64,000 nucleotides of DNA from Blastomussa wellsi (taxonomy: Eukaryota; Cnidaria; Anthozoa; Scleractinia; Plerogyridae). Under the pieces are notes generated by a model. The model was not told the origin of the DNA. It saw only the letters and a program-made list of their open reading frames with translations, and did no database searches. Shown here in pieces: positions 18,413-30,200 of the stretch. A program made the translations under genes and the position numbers. Location of the stretch: NCBI GenBank assembly GCA_947652115.1, contig OX393568.1, forward strand, positions 8,940,521-9,004,520, read 5' to 3'. The stretch's first letter is position 1; each line of letters starts with the position of its first letter.

Positions 18413-19212
18413 GATGGATTCATTTCGCTGAGAGCTCCGACTACGAATACGTACAGGAATTAGACCTGTCTTCTCTACTCACGTAATCAAAACAACGGAA
18501 AACAACGACAAAATACAACGAGAAAGGTAAGCAAAACATTTATCTTTATTTTGTATCATTAAATAAAATACTTGATGACCCAAACAACATTTGAAAGCTA
18601 ACCCCAAGGCCTAAATCACTATTTTAAACCATTTCTACATGCGTATTTAATTTTAAAACATCGTGAAATCCCCCCAAAATTTAACATTTCCTTTTGATTT
18701 TCCGTATTTTAGAAGCTAAATTTTAAAAATTTTCTAAGTCTAAATTTATTTAACCTATTTTTCACGCGATTCAAGACAAATTTCGTTAAATTTTTCTAAG
18801 TTTAAAACTATTTTGGACTTAGAAAAAAAATGAAAAGTTAGTCGAACAAAGAAATGACTCAAACAAAGAGCGTAAGCCCCAAAGGGTCTCTATTGTTCCG
18901 GCTATTGTTTTCAATAAACAAAGAACTGCATGCATAATAAATGTATGGGGCTGTGCGGAAATCTTGCCCGGTGGGAAAAACTACAGTAAAGAGAAAACAA
19001 AACTACTATAATAAAAAGGGCTAAAGAAACAACTAAAGTCTAGCAAAAAAGGATGGCAAAGAACAAAACTTACAATCTGTGCTCCTAGCGAACGACCATG
19101 TGCGAACTAATCACGTGACATGATAAAACAAATGTCATGTAAGTGTCATGAAAAGCGACGGGCAAATAAAGGCCCAAACTAACAAATCCTAATATGAACA
19201 GCGGTATAAACA

Positions 19213-19230
19213 TTCCGCCCCCCTTGGGAC
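19213..19230 (-). promoter_or_regulatory. Polypurine tract of first BEL/Pao element
   Basis: On the coding strand the purine run aaggggggcgga abuts the LTR start (tgtttatacc). This is the usual plus-strand primer site. Confidence 0.75.
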
Positions 19231-19280
19231 GCTCCGATCAGTCGACCCAACATTTCTGGGCAGTTGGCAGTCTATAGGTA

Positions 19281-22200
19281 TTAGTTCACATCGTTTTCCA
19301 ACAGGCAGAGCGTCTGAATGGGCCTCATGTACACTGCATCTTTAGTTTTGACCTTTACCACACGAACTAGACCATCGGGACCAGGGTAGGTCTCAAGAAC
19401 CCGACCGAGATTCCAGCGTCCTCGTGGAGAGTTGTCATCGACCAACAGGACCAGAGCGTTTGGCTTTAAATTGGTTAGTACTTTGCGCCATTTGCCTCTG
19501 GTCTGCAAGGTGGGCAAGTATTCCTTCAGCCACCTCTTCCAGAAGAGGTCTGCCAGCAGCTGGACCTGTCTCCACTTCTTTCTGTGGTACGCATCTGCTC
19601 TGTCGAAGACGCCAGGTGGCAAACAAATGGTACGTCGTTGCATCAGGAAATGTGCGGGTGTTAATGGTTGAAGATCGTTTGGATCATCTGAATTGGCTGT
19701 AAGAGCTCTCCCATTCAGCATTCGTTCGACCTCGGTCAACAGCGTTTGCAAAACTGTGTCGGTGACTGTTTGAGATCCGAGGATCGCCTTCAGTGCCGTC
19801 TTAGCGCTCCGAACCATTCGCTCCCAGATTCCGGACATGCTGGACGCCGTAGGCGGCTGGAAGACCCACTTGCACCCACGTTGTAACAGCTCACGTTGAA
19901 TTTTCTGGGCATTCCACTCATTAATGGCCTCTCTTAATTCCCGCTCAGCACCGACAAAATTCGATCCTCTGTCACATCGGAGCTCTAAAACTTCACCGCG
20001 ACGATTAAGGAATCTTCGAAGGCACATGATAAAGTCGTCGGTTTCCATGGAGTTAACGATCTCCAAATGTACACTGCGTGTATTCAAGCAGGTGAAAAGG
20101 CAGCACCAGCGCTTAGCTGTTTCCCTTCCATGCTTAACGTGTAAGGGACCAAACAAGTCCATGCCCGTGTACGAGAATGGAGGTTCGTAGGCCATCATAC
20201 GGCTGGTTGGTAAAGGAGCCATTTGCTGGTTCATCGGTTTTGCGTTCAACTTCTTACAGGTGATGCATCGGCTGAGGACTGAGCGAACCAGTACTCTGAT
20301 CTGAGGAATCCAGAATCTTTCTCGTATCTTGGCTATGACGTGTTCACGTCCTAGGTGCCCGATCATTTTGTGAGTATGACGTACTATCAGGGTAGTAGCT
20401 GAGTGTTGCCTTGGTAGTATTATTTGTTGTCTGGCTGCATCAGTTATTGGAGGCCTTTGTACGCGGCCTTTGACTCTCAGTACTCCATTGCTGTCAAGAG
20501 CTGGATTTAGATTGGCTATGTGGCTTGTTGACTTGACTGTGCATTTGGTCTCCAGGTCTTTGATTTCTTGTTTGTATGCGGAGTGTTGGATGATTCTTGC
20601 AATAGATAAAGTTGCAGCCTCGTAGTCTTCAACAGTAAGATGGCCAACACGCACTTTCTTCGGGCCGCGAACATAACAGGAAAAACGGATGAGCCAGGCA
20701 ACTTTACGTCTTAAGCTATCCCAATCTGAGGAGTTGTTGATCATCCATTGTAGTGTACGCTCGCCGGCAGGACTTTCAGGCTGTGGCTTTGCTTGGGAGG
20801 TTTTGAGTGCGACTTCTATGTCAGTAAAGTTAGCGCTGGTTTCTTTCTTTAACTCCAACCTTTCATCAGGGATTTCTTCGATTCGTACATTTGGCCACAA
20901 AGACTCGGGTTGCCACAAGAATTCAGGGCCTCGGAGCCAGCGGTGGTCAAGGGTCAGTTCGGCTGGGTTTATACCCCGTGATGCGTCATCTGCTGGATTC
21001 AACGTTCCTGGCACGTGATGCCACTCCTCCGGGCGTGAATTTTCTCTGATTTCTTCAACTCGATTAGCGACAAATGTTTGAAAACGACGCGTTTCATTCT
21101 TTAAATAGTGTAGCACTATTTCGCTATCGGTCCAATACGTGGTACTCTGGATGCTTAAGTCCAATTCTTCTCTCAGTGTCTTGTTGATGCGGGTCGACAG
21201 AACGGCTGCTTGCAACTCGAGTCTTGGAATGCTTGTAAACTTGACAGGAGCATTTCTGACCTTGCCCATGACAAAGGAGCAATGTATGGTGCCGTCTGGA
21301 TATTTCACCCTGAGGTAGGATGACGCGCCATAGCCAATCTCAGATGCGTCGGAGAAGATGTGAAGCTGCATTTGGCATTTGGATAACTCTGTTTTTGGCA
21401 GGAAGTAGTTTCGTGGGATACGCAGCTCTGAAAGAGATGGCAGCTGGGCATTCCACGATTTCCATCTGTCCAGAAAATGGTCATCCAAAGGTTGGTCCCA
21501 ATCTACCTTGGCCTTCCACAAATCTTGTATTAGTGATCTTGCAGCTAGGGTTACTGGTGCTGCAAACCCCAAAGGGTCGTACAACGAGCAGATGGTAGAT
21601 AAGATTCCCCGTTTTGTTTCTGGGCGGTGCAGCTGTTTGATTTCAAAGCCTAGTTCATCTGATTCCACAAACCAGCGGACACCCAATGCTCTCTCCACTG
21701 GTAATTCATCAAGGTCGAGGTTCAACTCTGGTGCGGCCCTTCTCTCTGCTGGGATTGTGGCAAGGACATTCTTGCTATTTGACATGAATTTCGTGAGGTG
21801 AAAACCACCACGATCAAGTATGTTGACCAAGTCTGCGGCTAAGCTGGCTGCAGAGGGCTCATCGCTGAAGGAAGGTAGGGCGTCATCCACGTAGAAACTC
21901 CTCTTGATAGCCTCGACAACATTTGGACTGAAATCATCGCAATTGTCGTCTGCAGTTCGTCGTAGGGCTGAGTTGGCGATGCAAGGGGAAGAAGCTGCCC
22001 CGAATATGTGTACATTCATGACATAAACATCGGGAGGGTCGTCATAACTGTCAGTCCACCAGAGGAATCTTAGCGCGTCTTGGTCTTGTTTGCGCACGCG
22101 CACCTGATGGAACATGGATTGAATGTCGGCAGCGAGACCAATGTTGCCTTGTCGAAAGCGAAGGAGTACACCGATAAGACTATTTGTCATGTCTGGTCCT

Positions 22201-24551
22201 TGCACGAGGTTTTTGTTCAGTGAAGTTCCCTCGAATTCAGCTGCAGCGTCAAAGACGATGCGGAGCTTTCCGGGCTTGTTAGGACTGATCACAGGATGAT
22301 GAGGTAGGTACCAAGTTATGGGACTCACTTGAGCTGCTTCTTTTGGGGATAAGCGGTGTGCGTACCCCTTCGTGATGTAATCGTTCATGACTTCGCGATA
22401 TTTGGCTGCCAACTCCTCATTTCCTTGCTTTGTCAGGCGTCGCCTAAGCGATTCCGTTCGTTTGTCAGCCAGAGGACGACTGTTGGGCAGCTGTGGATTG
22501 TCACATTTCCATAACAAGCCAACCTCGTAATGACCATCCACAAGAGTTGTGGTGTCCTTTATGGTCTGTAGAGCTCTTCTATCTTCCACTGAGAGGGGCT
22601 TCCCCCCTGGTTTTGATGTTCCATAATCTTCTATCTGCCAAAACCTTTCTACCAAATCATCCGGCTGGTGGTCAACAGAGATGAAGTTCACTGAGGTTCC
22701 TCTGTGTCTCTTATCAGTTAGCGGGCCTGCGATGGTCCAGCCGAGGGGGTATCGATATCCATATGGGTTGTTCTTCTCTGCAGGTGCTCTAACTTCCCTT
22801 TGCAAATGTGCTTTAGGAGCGTTACTTCCAACCAAAATGGATACACGCTTTACATCTACTTCAGGGAACTTTAGATCTTGCAGGTGCGGGTACTTTGATA
22901 TGTCCACACTTTCGGGCAGGACCTGTTCTGACTGGTTTAATTGTGGAAGTACATAGGCCTCGTCGACGTCTATATCCTCTCCATAACCATCGGCAGGGCT
23001 GAGGGTGAAGGAGACACGTTGAGAGTTCACCACCTGATCAGTATTTGTGATTGTGCTTATCCCTAGTTGCTCTGAAGCTCCATTTAAACAAAGCTGATCA
23101 GCCAGTTCACGATCAATAAGCGTATCCGTGCATCCATTGTCCAGGAAGGCGTAAGTGGAGGTTGTAGAGCCATTCGCTGCAGTAATAATTACTGGCACAA
23201 TGTTCAATGAGACTTTGGTTTTTGTGGTGTTGGCTCCAGCTGAGGTTATCGTTGTTGGTGGTTTGTTCCCCGATGAGGGTTCAGTGACTTGGGCTTGGAC
23301 TCCCGTGTTGGCAGCAAGCACATTTCCATTGGTGCTATTATTAGTGTTCTTGTCTTTGGTGTTCCTGGGGTAACGTCGGCGTCCATTTATGTTAACATCC
23401 CTGTGCAAGAGGCTCAGGTGGTGGCTAGGGCAGTATGCGCAACTTGGTGGTTTAGGACAGGATGTTGCAGTATGGTCGGGCTTAACGCAGCCGCAATTGA
23501 AGCAGAATCCATATGACGCAGCAAATTGTCTTCGTACTGCCACACGGTCACATTGCTTAACAATTGGGCAATGTTGAAGTCTGTGGCTAGCATTCTTACA
23601 GATTGGACAGATGCTGGAGGGCCTTTCTTCGGCTACGTTTTCAACTGATGTGGCTGAGATTGTGGCATTTTTGGTTGACGGGCCCGGGTTCTGATCCTTT
23701 GTGGTTCTGGAATGATTCTTACTTTCTTTGGCATCTCTCTTTTGCTGTTGAGTTCCAAATACTGGGTCGTTTTTTATCAGGGCTTGTCTCTTCACGAAGC
23801 TGGCAACATCTTGAAGTTTAGCGCTTTGACCGAGGCGCACAATATCATAATTCACGCTTTGCCACTTAACGATCAAGTCATGTGGGAGCCGGTTCACAAT
23901 GCGCTTCAAATTGGTGGCTACATTGGCTTCGTGTTCGAATTCTCCTTTAAGAATCCTTGTAGCGGTGATTAGTTTTTCAGCGAAGTTGAGGAGGCTCACA
24001 GTGTCACCACTATCAAGCTTAGGGCCAGCGACCAGCTCTTCTATACAGGCTTGCGTCACCTGGATCGGTTGTCCAAAACGCTCCTCTAGGGTTTTCAAAA
24101 GTTCTTCATAAGAACAGCCTCTGTTTCGATTAAGAACATCAAGTGCTTCATCAGTTAGAAACTTGGGAAGGTACATAACACGTTGAGCATCTGTTAGTAA
24201 ATCACTTTCTAGGTGGGTGCGGACTTGATCTCTAAAGAAGGGGAAATCTGCAGGATGGCCGCTAAACTGAGTAGGAGTAATTCCATTCAATAGCTGGACT
24301 TTCCACATTGCATCGACGTGGTCCTTAGGGGTGTGTGAACCATTGTCATTATCCCCTTTAGGCTTGACGCGTTGTACACTCGTCTGAAGGCATTTGGGCA
24401 AAGGGGTTTGGTGCCCTGTAATGCTGGCATGATGAGTACTTGTTACGTCAGTCACACAATGTTCCGGTTCAACGAGAGTGTGTCCATTTAGCGGAGCAAT
24501 GCGAGTAGGGAATGTCGCTGAGCTAAATGGACTTGTGATCTTTGGGGATGG
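19281..24551 (-). CDS. BEL/Pao Gag-Pol polyprotein, main part
   Basis: This is an open frame of about 1757 codons. In order it contains a DUF1759-type Gag region, Cys/His zinc knuckles (about 23400-23620), an aspartic protease-like site (LDNGCTDTLI, about 23140), reverse transcriptase with the YVDD motif (about 21882-21893), RNase H (FSDAS, then YWTDSE), an H2C2 zinc-binding domain, a DDE integrase (GMDLFGP, CDRGSNF, GIWERM) and a C-terminal DUF5641-type domain. This is the complete BEL/Pao set. The protease site reads DNG, not DSG or DTG. A single stop at 24552-24554 cuts it from the N-terminal Gag, which is in the same frame. Confidence 0.93.
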   Translation of the reverse strand, partial: PSPKITSPFSSATFPTRIAPLNGHTLVEPEHCVTDVTSTHHASITGHQTPLPKCLQTSVQRVKPKGDNDNGSHTPKDHVDAMWKVQLLNGITPTQFSGHPADFPFFRDQVRTHLESDLLTDAQRVMYLPKFLTDEALDVLNRNRGCSYEELLKTLEERFGQPIQVTQACIEELVAGPKLDSGDTVSLLNFAEKLITATRILKGEFEHEANVATNLKRIVNRLPHDLIVKWQSVNYDIVRLGQSAKLQDVASFVKRQALIKNDPVFGTQQQKRDAKESKNHSRTTKDQNPGPSTKNATISATSVENVAEERPSSICPICKNASHRLQHCPIVKQCDRVAVRRQFAASYGFCFNCGCVKPDHTATSCPKPPSCAYCPSHHLSLLHRDVNINGRRRYPRNTKDKNTNNSTNGNVLAANTGVQAQVTEPSSGNKPPTTITSAGANTTKTKVSLNIVPVIITAANGSTTSTYAFLDNGCTDTLIDRELADQLCLNGASEQLGISTITNTDQVVNSQRVSFTLSPADGYGEDIDVDEAYVLPQLNQSEQVLPESVDISKYPHLQDLKFPEVDVKRVSILVGSNAPKAHLQREVRAPAEKNNPYGYRYPLGWTIAGPLTDKRHRGTSVNFISVDHQPDDLVERFWQIEDYGTSKPGGKPLSVEDRRALQTIKDTTTLVDGHYEVGLLWKCDNPQLPNSRPLADKRTESLRRRLTKQGNEELAAKYREVMNDYITKGYAHRLSPKEAAQVSPITWYLPHHPVISPNKPGKLRIVFDAAAEFEGTSLNKNLVQGPDMTNSLIGVLLRFRQGNIGLAADIQSMFHQVRVRKQDQDALRFLWWTDSYDDPPDVYVMNVHIFGAASSPCIANSALRRTADDNCDDFSPNVVEAIKRSFYVDDALPSFSDEPSAASLAADLVNILDRGGFHLTKFMSNSKNVLATIPAERRAAPELNLDLDELPVERALGVRWFVESDELGFEIKQLHRPETKRGILSTICSLYDPLGFAAPVTLAARSLIQDLWKAKVDWDQPLDDHFLDRWKSWNAQLPSLSELRIPRNYFLPKTELSKCQMQLHIFSDASEIGYGASSYLRVKYPDGTIHCSFVMGKVRNAPVKFTSIPRLELQAAVLSTRINKTLREELDLSIQSTTYWTDSEIVLHYLKNETRRFQTFVANRVEEIRENSRPEEWHHVPGTLNPADDASRGINPAELTLDHRWLRGPEFLWQPESLWPNVRIEEIPDERLELKKETSANFTDIEVALKTSQAKPQPESPAGERTLQWMINNSSDWDSLRRKVAWLIRFSCYVRGPKKVRVGHLTVEDYEAATLSIARIIQHSAYKQEIKDLETKCTVKSTSHIANLNPALDSNGVLRVKGRVQRPPITDAARQQIILPRQHSATTLIVRHTHKMIGHLGREHVIAKIRERFWIPQIRVLVRSVLSRCITCKKLNAKPMNQQMAPLPTSRMMAYEPPFSYTGMDLFGPLHVKHGRETAKRWCCLFTCLNTRSVHLEIVNSMETDDFIMCLRRFLNRRGEVLELRCDRGSNFVGAERELREAINEWNAQKIQRELLQRGCKWVFQPPTASSMSGIWERMVRSAKTALKAILGSQTVTDTVLQTLLTEVERMLNGRALTANSDDPNDLQPLTPAHFLMQRRTICLPPGVFDRADAYHRKKWRQVQLLADLFWKRWLKEYLPTLQTRGKWRKVLTNLKPNALVLLVDDNSPRGRWNLGRVLETYPGPDGLVRVVKVKTKDAVYMRPIQTLCLLENDVN

Positions 24552-24554
24552 TTA

Positions 24555-25567
24555 AGGGGGGCATGTTTTCCTAGGCTCTGTATCTCCCACTGATAGGACA
24601 AATGGTGTGCTGTGTTTTTGCTTGTCGGCCTTTGAGTTCCTTGAAATCTGGAGATCATCTAGGTTGGGTAGGCTGTCCTCCTCGTTGTATTCTGTTTCGA
24701 TCTTCCAATCCAATTCTGCCAATGCAGTTTCATCCTCTAACTGTCTCAGTTCCTTTTTTTTATTCTGTTCCTGTAATAACCGAGCTGATTCTGCATCTTC
24801 TTGAGCTCTTGTCCTTGCCAACTCGAGTTTCTTACGGGCTATTAGTACAGCTCTTAGTCTTTCCTTTCGTGATGATGAAGAAGAGGCCTTGATGATGCAG
24901 AGTGTCGCGAGTGCTGAGATTTATCGCTCTTAATAGAAGACTGGTCATCATGTAGGAGTCTTTCTGCTTCTCGGGCAATTTCCATTTGTTTTTGGCATTC
25001 AGTGACGGTGTTCGTCATTTCCTCCTTGAGTAGATCAAATCTAGATTTGACTTCCGTGAGACGCTTTGTTTCCTTTATGCCAAATACGTAATGTGAATGG
25101 ATGGATTCAAAGGATTTCCATAGAACTTCCAGATTGTTAACTAACTCTAGGGCAGACGAGGGATCCCATGTGGTATACAGACAGGTTCGTAACCGTTGGG
25201 TTTCAGACTCAACCTCCTTGAAGGTTTTAGACCAAGATGCTGCAAGCTTATGCTGCTCACTCACTCTTTGTTGACGCATTATTTCACCAAAATCGATCTG
25301 TGTATTTGGTAAGGGTTTCTCACGTAGCGAATATCCAACAGTTTGCTGAGAAAACGGTGGTCTTGTGGTGGCAGGGAACATTGGCTGGGGTACGGCAGTG
25401 ACTACATTGTCAGATGTGGGGTTTAACAGAAAACCAGGGTTAGAATTGACAAGGATTGACTCACTTGTTTTATGTTCCGGGTTTCCACCCACTGACAAGT
25501 CCATTCCAGGTTCTTCCACGTTACGTCCCGTTGCGGCACTTGAACCGATTCCACTCGATAAATCCAT
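24555..25567 (-). pseudogene. N-terminal Gag part of first BEL/Pao element, broken
   Basis: The ATG at 25567 (MDLSSGIG) lies about 70 bases inside the element from the 5' LTR and is a credible polyprotein start. The region encodes a low-complexity N-terminus and long charged helices with coiled-coil character, ending in the Lys/Glu-rich segment at 24700-24820. Two defects separate it from Pol: a frameshift near 24880, inside a Ser/His-coding run, and a TAA at 24552-24554. Without them it would lead directly into the DUF1759 region. Confidence 0.75.
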
Positions 25568-25639
25568 AGTTCTGTACAGCAGACCTGAATAGATGTTCGG
25601 CGAGAATTCCTCCAGGCTACAGGAAGATTTTTTTCACTA

Positions 25640-26011
25640 TGTGGTGGCGTCTATGGCGTTCGCTGCTACTGGTCTTTACACAGGTATTCGACTCGTTTGA
25701 CTACGTAACTGCTCGCTTTATTCGCTCCATATGTCCATACAAATATGCGAACTGAATAAGCTTGTACAACGGTGAAAAACTACAGTAAAGAGAAAACAAA
25801 ACTGCTATAAAAAAAAGGGCTAAAGAAACAACTAAAGTCTAGCAAAAAAGGATGGCAAAGAACAAAACTTACAATCTGTGCTCCTAGCGAACGACCATGT
25901 GCGAACTAATCACGTGACATGATAAAACAAATGTCATGTAAGTGTCATGAAAAGCGACGGGCAAATAAAGGCCCAAACTAACAAATCCTAATATGAACAG
26001 CGGTATAAACA
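25640..26011 (-). repeat. 5' LTR of first BEL/Pao element
   Basis: This is an intact 372-base LTR. It matches the split copy at the other end and carries the same tg...ca termini. The duplication GGTAC follows at 26012-26016. Confidence 0.93.
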
Positions 26012-26674
26012 GGTACTGCTGAAAATTGTCAGATAGGACCGAAGAAACATCATGATTCTGCTGAATTATCTCTCCTAGTGAAAACATCTGACGGTCTAAA
26101 AACAAAGAAATGCCTTGTCTTCTTGTACCCTTTCTGTGATGTACATCCATATCAAACGAAGCAGGCTGAGAACGCTTTGAAATCGGAAAAACCTTGCCTT
26201 ACTGTGAATTTCGTCCGCCATTTTGGATTTATTTTATTTTGGCCATTTTCGTATCTAAACCATGATTGGTCGAATCACAGATAACAAAGGCCATTGTCAT
26301 TTCAGCTGCCCTAGATGATCATTTTAGCCGGGTTGAAATTTAGAAGAGACTGGTTTAACCCAATTAGAATACGAGATACGGGTGGAGGTGCGAGAGGCAC
26401 ACGACGAGAAGCACACGGTAGCTGTTGCACAAGTATTAAAGTTCAAAAAACAGTGTAACTTAGATTCGGCTCATCTTGAGTTTATCAATCTGTTTCCATT
26501 GCCGTCACGGCTAAAGTTGTCACCATGCACAACGAAAAGATTCCCACTTACTAAAGGTCCTGAACGTCCAGAATTTCGAAGATCGTTGACGCACATTCCC
26601 CTTCAGTAAACAAGCGATGCCATTTTAGCGACATATTTTGGCTATCACTCAATCAAGTTTTCCCACAGAAAAGA

Positions 26675-26775
26675 AAGAAAATATATACGTCAATGACCAG
26701 ATTCGAACCATGAACCTTTGACATGCCTACATTCTTATCTCACCACCACACTACCAAGCCAATCCGCCAAATTCT
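26675..26775 (-). repeat. tRNA-derived SINE fragment
   Basis: The reverse complement contains a B-box-like ggttcgaatc and, about 35 bases upstream, an A-box-like tggtggtgagat, the internal promoter of a tRNA-derived SINE. No intact cloverleaf is apparent, so a tRNA gene is unlikely. Confidence 0.45.
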
Positions 26776-27263
26776 GATGAGAGGCTGATGAGAGTTTATA
26801 CCTCAAGTGGACCCAACCCCAGGAGAGGTGGGCTCGGCTACACGCAGGCTACAAAGCAAAGCACCAACAGAGTGCAATGCATTCTGGTCGCCGCGCAGCG
26901 CATTATGGCCGCCCTGCAGTGCATTCCGACAGATCTCGATTTTGCATATGCATTCTGATTATAACTACAGCGGAGCGAACGCAGAAACGACCACCTTTAT
27001 CATGATATATTAAACTATTATTACCCTATTATATTCTTTGAGTCACTTTTGTCATTATTGCTATTATGTTGCTTTTCTCTTTCACAGCTTATTTTTCAAA
27101 TTAATTGAGCTGAAATCTTCAAGTCAATAAAGTTTCTTCTTATCACTTCGTGACCCCCGTAACAGCGCTCAGCCGTCTCTTCTTGTTTTGCTTCTGAGAA
27201 ACTATATTTCAACATTTTCGATGCTTAGAATAAGATCCAAGATCTAATAATATTTTGATCATG

Positions 27264-27272
27264 TTTCTATAG
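27264..27272 (+). promoter_or_regulatory. Probable splice acceptor of the membrane-protein gene
   Basis: A pyrimidine-rich tttctatag precedes in-frame coding-like sequence that runs into the long ORF. Confidence 0.55.
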
Positions 27273-30200
27273 GCTATCGCACATCAACGTTACAAGACCA
27301 GCAAGACGTCTTCGTTTCTCGGTTTGGACATGACTCGGACAATTGTGGATCTTCCAGTAAACCATGTATGTCAATAGCTCAAGCTGTTCGTCAGGTGGAA
27401 TGGGGTGGAAATATCTATCTCGATGGAGCTGAAACTGAGCACAGTCCTTACGACTGCCGCGCCTCCGGTACCGCTGGCTATCATCCGGGTATTTACGTTA
27501 CCAAGAGTTTGAGTATGAAGAGTAGCTATTCGGTACCTTACGTTTCCTGTATTGAAGCTATACATTTTGAGAAAGCTTCTCACACGCCACGAGCGTTATG
27601 GTTTGAACTATCAGGAATTGTTTTTCAACAAACAGCTTTAATATTTGAAGACTGCAGCTCTGTGAAAATATTTAACTGTTCTTTCAACAGCGGTCTGATA
27701 CCCTTGAGCATTTACATCAAGAAAAGTACGAATTTCTCACTAGATATCGGAGCATGGTCGGTTTTTCGAAACAATTCATTGTGCGTTAAAATTTTTCTGT
27801 TTAATAGCATCCCATATCACGATCGCTATATTGCAATTAATGTCACCGATACCAAGTTTTACGAAAACGGAATTCACAATGGGTCAAATCAGTCAGATAA
27901 AGGAGCGATCAAGTTAACATCCGATGTGACAAACTCTGTCAGTTTACTGCATCTGGAATTCTTTTGTCACAGAGTTACGTTCACTGACAGTCTTGGTTCA
28001 TTTATAGAAAACAATATAGTGACAGCAGTAACAAGAGAAGTATACAAACATGTTCGGCTGGAATATAATGAAGGCATTCCTTCCCAATCCTCCGGTAGAA
28101 ACCCAGAACGTCTGGTTGACAGCTTGTACAGTTCACGTGCAAAGAGAATATATGCAAGGTTTATCGGTGTACGCTGCATTTACAACACTTTATTGCGATG
28201 TATTACAATTAAATCCGACAAGTTCGATGTAGAAATCCAGGCTTCGGAATTTACTGGACAGTCTACGGTCAATGCCAGTGGTTCTTGTTTACTTCTGGAG
28301 TCAAATGGTAACGCGTCTTTGGTTAGGGAGAATCGGGATAAAGAAGGTGGAGGGTTTTATGTGAACTGTCCACATGGAACGTTGCGGCTCAAACTAAGAG
28401 ATGTTAATTTTACAGGATGCTCCTCACAAAGATACGGTTGCGCAGTATCTGTAACGAGTCCGAAAAGGCTGCATGCTAGCTTTAGAAGCGTGCAATTCAA
28501 AAGCAACGAGAACAGCTCTCATGGAGACTGTTTCAGTGTCTACATTTCAATGAATAGTGGAACAGTTGAAATTGATAAATCGACATGGTCAGATGGTTTA
28601 AACACCAATGGTTCCTTGTTTTTGAAGGCTACTGGAAAGAAATCTGTCGTGAAGATTTCAAATTCTGTTTTTCTGAACAATAGTACAGAAAAAGCAAGAA
28701 AGGCTGTTATAATTCTAGAAGCCTTGAACAATCACTCAGGAAACGCAACGATTTTGAACAGTTCTTTGGTTAGTAGGAAACACAGACAAAGTAATGCTAT
28801 GCAGATAAGTGCGAAATATTATATTAAGCTAGTAAACGTTTCTACTGTCCGTTTCGAAAGTGCACTCACTTCACTTTTAACGAGGCCAACTAAAAACATC
28901 GTCAACATTTTAATAGATAATTGCAAATTCGTGGACAATAGTAAGGACATCTACATATACTTAAGAGACCCAAATTCAGTTCAACTAATCATCCAGAACT
29001 CTGTCTTCATTAGCAGTCTGACAACTGAAATAAGCTATGCTATCCTATTTGTTGTCCCGCCACTGAGCAATAATTCTGTTACATCTGCGATCATCAACTT
29101 GGATAATAATACATTCCACTCCAGACCATCCAGTTGCTTTGCTCTGTTCGTCCGAGGAGAGAAAAATATCACAATACGAAACACACTATTTGCAGACTGT
29201 GTTTCTTTGCATCGAAAGCAGTGGCGAAAATTCTCAAGTAGATCTGCTGGTTCGTATTACGAGACATCAGCTGGTGCCATATCTATTTTAACAAGCCCTG
29301 ATAAATATCGCCAATTTGGGTGTGTCCAGCTAGATGACGACAATGATACTCACCCGTTGTGGAGTTACCATAGTCACGTGCTGTTTGAAGATACTGTTTT
29401 CAGGGATAACCTTGGATTAATTGCTGGAGGCGTTTACATCAGCAATGGACACACCACGTTTAAGAGATGTACTTTTCAGAATAATTTTGCTAGTCATCTT
29501 GCCGGACACGTTTATTCCTCATATGGAACTGGTCAAGTGAATTTCAAAGATTGTTCATTCCAGAACCAAAGAAAAGAAAAAATAATAAACAAAATTATTT
29601 ATGACAACGGCATCTTTCTCTACTCTGAAAGTGGAGGACCTGTCTATTTTGAAAATACATCTATGGTTTCAGCCGTTAACTCAAACAGTTTTAAAATTCC
29701 TATATTTGAGACTTCAAATGGAGGATATATCAGAATGGACGAGAATTCAACAATGCAGTGCAGTAGAGGATATAAACTTAAGTTGGAAAATGCCACACAT
29801 TTCGTATACACTGAGAAAAAGAACCACTCTTGTCGTGTAAATGTCACTGCCTTGAAATATTCCTGTCGGTTATGTTCGGCTGGTTATTATAGCCTACAAA
29901 ATGGATTTTCACGTGGCTTAATCGTAAAGTCTACGTTTGAATGTCTTGAATGTCCTTTTGGAGCCAATTGTATTAAACGGAACATAGCTGCGAAACCGAA
30001 TTTCTGGGGATATCGAATTTCTTGGAACCCGCCGACATTAAAATTTTTTCCATGCCCAGGACATTACTGTAAGAGTCCAGCGCAAAATTCCAAGAGGTAT
30101 AACAGTTGTCGTGGAAAGAGAACTGGGTTCCTATGTGGCAAATGTTCACAGGGATATAGTGAAACTCTTTTTTCAACTGAATGCCGTAAAAGTACCGAAT

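Larger units (their letters stand above)
17189..18968 (+). mobile_element. Merlin (IS1016/ISXO2-like) DNA transposon inside the LTR
   Basis: The 1780-bp insertion starts ggaaaaatttccgcacag and ends with the inverse of ggcaagatttccgcacag. The terminal inverted repeats, about 40 bp including atttattatgcatgc, are nearly perfect. The flanking bases cggtgaaa (17181-17188) and cggtggga (18969-18976) fit an 8-bp target duplication with two changes, the size used by Merlin elements. The interior includes a remnant with ISXO2-like transposase similarity. The element is probably dead because that remnant is frameshifted. Confidence 0.83.
17051..19212 (-). repeat. 3' LTR of first BEL/Pao element, split by a Merlin transposon
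   Basis: LTR sequence occupies 17051-17188 and 18969-19212. The two parts together match the intact copy at 25640-26011. Differences visible in the second part include acta versus gcta and taataaaa versus taaaaaaa. Confidence 0.92.
17051..26011 (-). mobile_element. BEL/Pao LTR retrotransposon (first), minus strand
   Basis: The element has two LTRs of about 372 bases (17051-19212 when the nested Merlin is counted, and 25640-26011), beginning tgtttatacc and ending cgccaccaca on the coding strand. It is flanked by the 5-bp duplication GGTAC at 17046-17050 and 26012-26016. The Gag-Pol frame between them has the BEL order protease-RT-RNase H-integrase. By eye the LTRs differ at only a few bases outside the Merlin, so the insertion is fairly recent. 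One stop and one frameshift break the polyprotein. Confidence 0.93.

Noticed and set aside
17046..26016. Two separate solo LTRs
   Set aside because: Matching GGTAC duplications and the complete internal polyprotein show one element.
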